A stretch of 64,000 bases of DNA from the NCBI RefSeq assembly GCF_900103085.1, contig NZ_FMWR01000012.1, positions 45,987 to 109,986 of the forward strand, given 5' to 3'. Position 1 is the stretch's first letter. Each line of letters opens with the position of its first letter. This document shows, one piece after another, positions 63,225 to 64,000 of this stretch. This stretch comes from Gilliamella mensalis. GTDB lineage: Bacteria; Pseudomonadota; Gammaproteobacteria; Enterobacterales; Orbaceae. Both the position numbers and the translations under genes were made by a program. The notes beneath the pieces were generated by a model. It was not told where the DNA came from. It did not search any database and saw nothing but the letters and a program-made list of their open reading frames with translations.

Positions 63225-64000
63225 ATGAAATACATTGGTGCACATGTAAGTGCAGCAGGTGGGGTAGACAATGCCCCAATTAACGCTTATCAAATTGGCG
63301 CAACCGCATTTGCGCTATTTACCAAAAATCAACGACAATGGCACGCCAAACCGCTTGAGCCCACAATTATCGACAGCTTCAAAAAACGTTGCGAAAGATA
63401 TGGCTTTACTAGCAAACAGATCTTACCACACGATAGTTATTTAATTAATTTAGGTCACCCAGATCGAGAACAGCTCGACAAATCACGTACCGCCTTTTTA
63501 GACGAAATGCAACGGTGCGAACAGCTAGGGCTGACATTACTTAACTTTCACCCTGGTAGTGACTTAAAACAGATTTCAGTTGATGAATGTTTAGCACGTA
63601 TTGCCGAATCGATTAATATCACACTTGATAAAACACAAAATGTGGTTGCCGTTATTGAAAATACTGCTGGACAAGGATCTAACTTAGGCTATAAATTTGA
63701 ACATCTTGCCCAGATCATTGACCAAGTTGAAGACAAAAGCCGAGTTGGCGTTTGTATTGACACTTGCCACGCCTTTGCTGCTGGCTATGACTTGCGTACT
63801 GAAAAAGCCTGCCAAGAAACCTTTGCCGAATTTGAAAAAATTGTAGGTTTTCAATACTTGCGAGGCATGCACTTAAACGATGCCAAAAGCGAATTTGCCA
63901 GCCATGTCGATCGTCATCATAGCCTAGGCAAAGGCAATATTGGCGAAGCAGCTTTTAAATACATTATGCAAGATCCAAGAATTGATGAAATTCCCCTTAT
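63225..64000 (+). CDS. nfo: Endonuclease IV (partial, runs off the window)
   Basis: AP endonuclease and 3'-repair phosphodiesterase of base-excision repair. ATG at 63225 opens [18 protein letters not shown]; the frame is open to the window end with about 258 of some 280 residues visible. Zinc-ligand segments: [75 protein letters not shown]. No break seen. It follows yejK closely and may be co-transcribed. Confidence 0.95.
   Translation, partial: MKYIGAHVSAAGGVDNAPINAYQIGATAFALFTKNQRQWHAKPLEPTIIDSFKKRCERYGFTSKQILPHDSYLINLGHPDREQLDKSRTAFLDEMQRCEQLGLTLLNFHPGSDLKQISVDECLARIAESINITLDKTQNVVAVIENTAGQGSNLGYKFEHLAQIIDQVEDKSRVGVCIDTCHAFAAGYDLRTEKACQETFAEFEKIVGFQYLRGMHLNDAKSEFASHVDRHHSLGKGNIGEAAFKYIMQDPRIDEIPL

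Overview
The window is AT-rich chromosomal DNA of a Gram-negative gammaproteobacterium. Housekeeping proteins (MutS, FabA, AceE/AceF/Lpd, RF1, ArgS, RPH, YejK, RraB, YejM) are close to Enterobacterales sequences. Low GC, small intergenic spaces, chitin and beta-glucoside import genes and a type I-F CRISPR array together suggest the Orbaceae (Gilliamella, Frischella, Orbus: insect-gut bacteria). That placement is inference from memory of such proteins, not from a search.

Layout. 0-5.8 kb: rlmF, dld, mutS. 5.9-7.3 kb: an eroded island with a broken tyrosine integrase, a Fic-family pseudogene that has lost its catalytic core, and one copy of a dispersed repeat. 7.4-19.5 kb: fabA-lonH, yejM, lipB-lipA and the aceE-aceF-lpd operon. 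LipA/LipB make the lipoyl groups carried by AceF. 19.6-21.4 kb: a decayed IS3-family element beside a barnase-like RNase and barstar pair. 21.9-24.8 kb: prfA-prmC-kdsA. 25.2-29.4 kb: chitoporin plus a GH20 chitobiase, an import-and-hydrolyse unit for chito-oligosaccharides. 29.4-32.5 kb: rraB divergent from rnm-yciO-rluB. 32.7-36.1 kb: an unknown TPR-like lipoprotein, an amidohydrolase whose leader carries a terminator-like hairpin, and a YgiN-like monooxygenase. 36.1-41.8 kb: argS and a TPP-riboswitch-controlled thiamine ABC importer (thiBPQ).

41.9-46.8 kb: a lone 1650-residue Upf1-like SF1 helicase fused to a PD-(D/E)XK nuclease, a candidate defence gene inserted between thiQ and dinB (dinB has a LexA box). 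48.3-52.6 kb: a beta-glucoside PTS, a 6-phospho-beta-glucosidase and a divergent GntR/UTRA regulator. 52.6-56.5 kb: a second accessory patch with an orphan type I-F CRISPR array (17 repeats, 16 spacers, all spacers 32 bp) and a GmrSD-like DUF262/DUF1524 enzyme. 56.8-64 kb: pyrE-rph, yicC and an EamA exporter, a MATE exporter, yejK and the start of nfo, which runs off the window end.

Most unusual observations: (1) seven consecutive CRISPR repeats carry a C-to-A change at repeat position 6, which removes the closing base pair of the crRNA hairpin next to where Cas6f should cut, flanked on both sides by normal repeats; (2) the giant helicase-nuclease; (3) the membrane-anchored barnase-like RNase with a barstar; (4) a dispersed 70-75 bp repeat shared by both accessory patches, 47 kb apart; (5) a terminator-like hairpin in the leader of the amidohydrolase gene. 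No cas genes, rRNA or tRNA genes were seen in the window.
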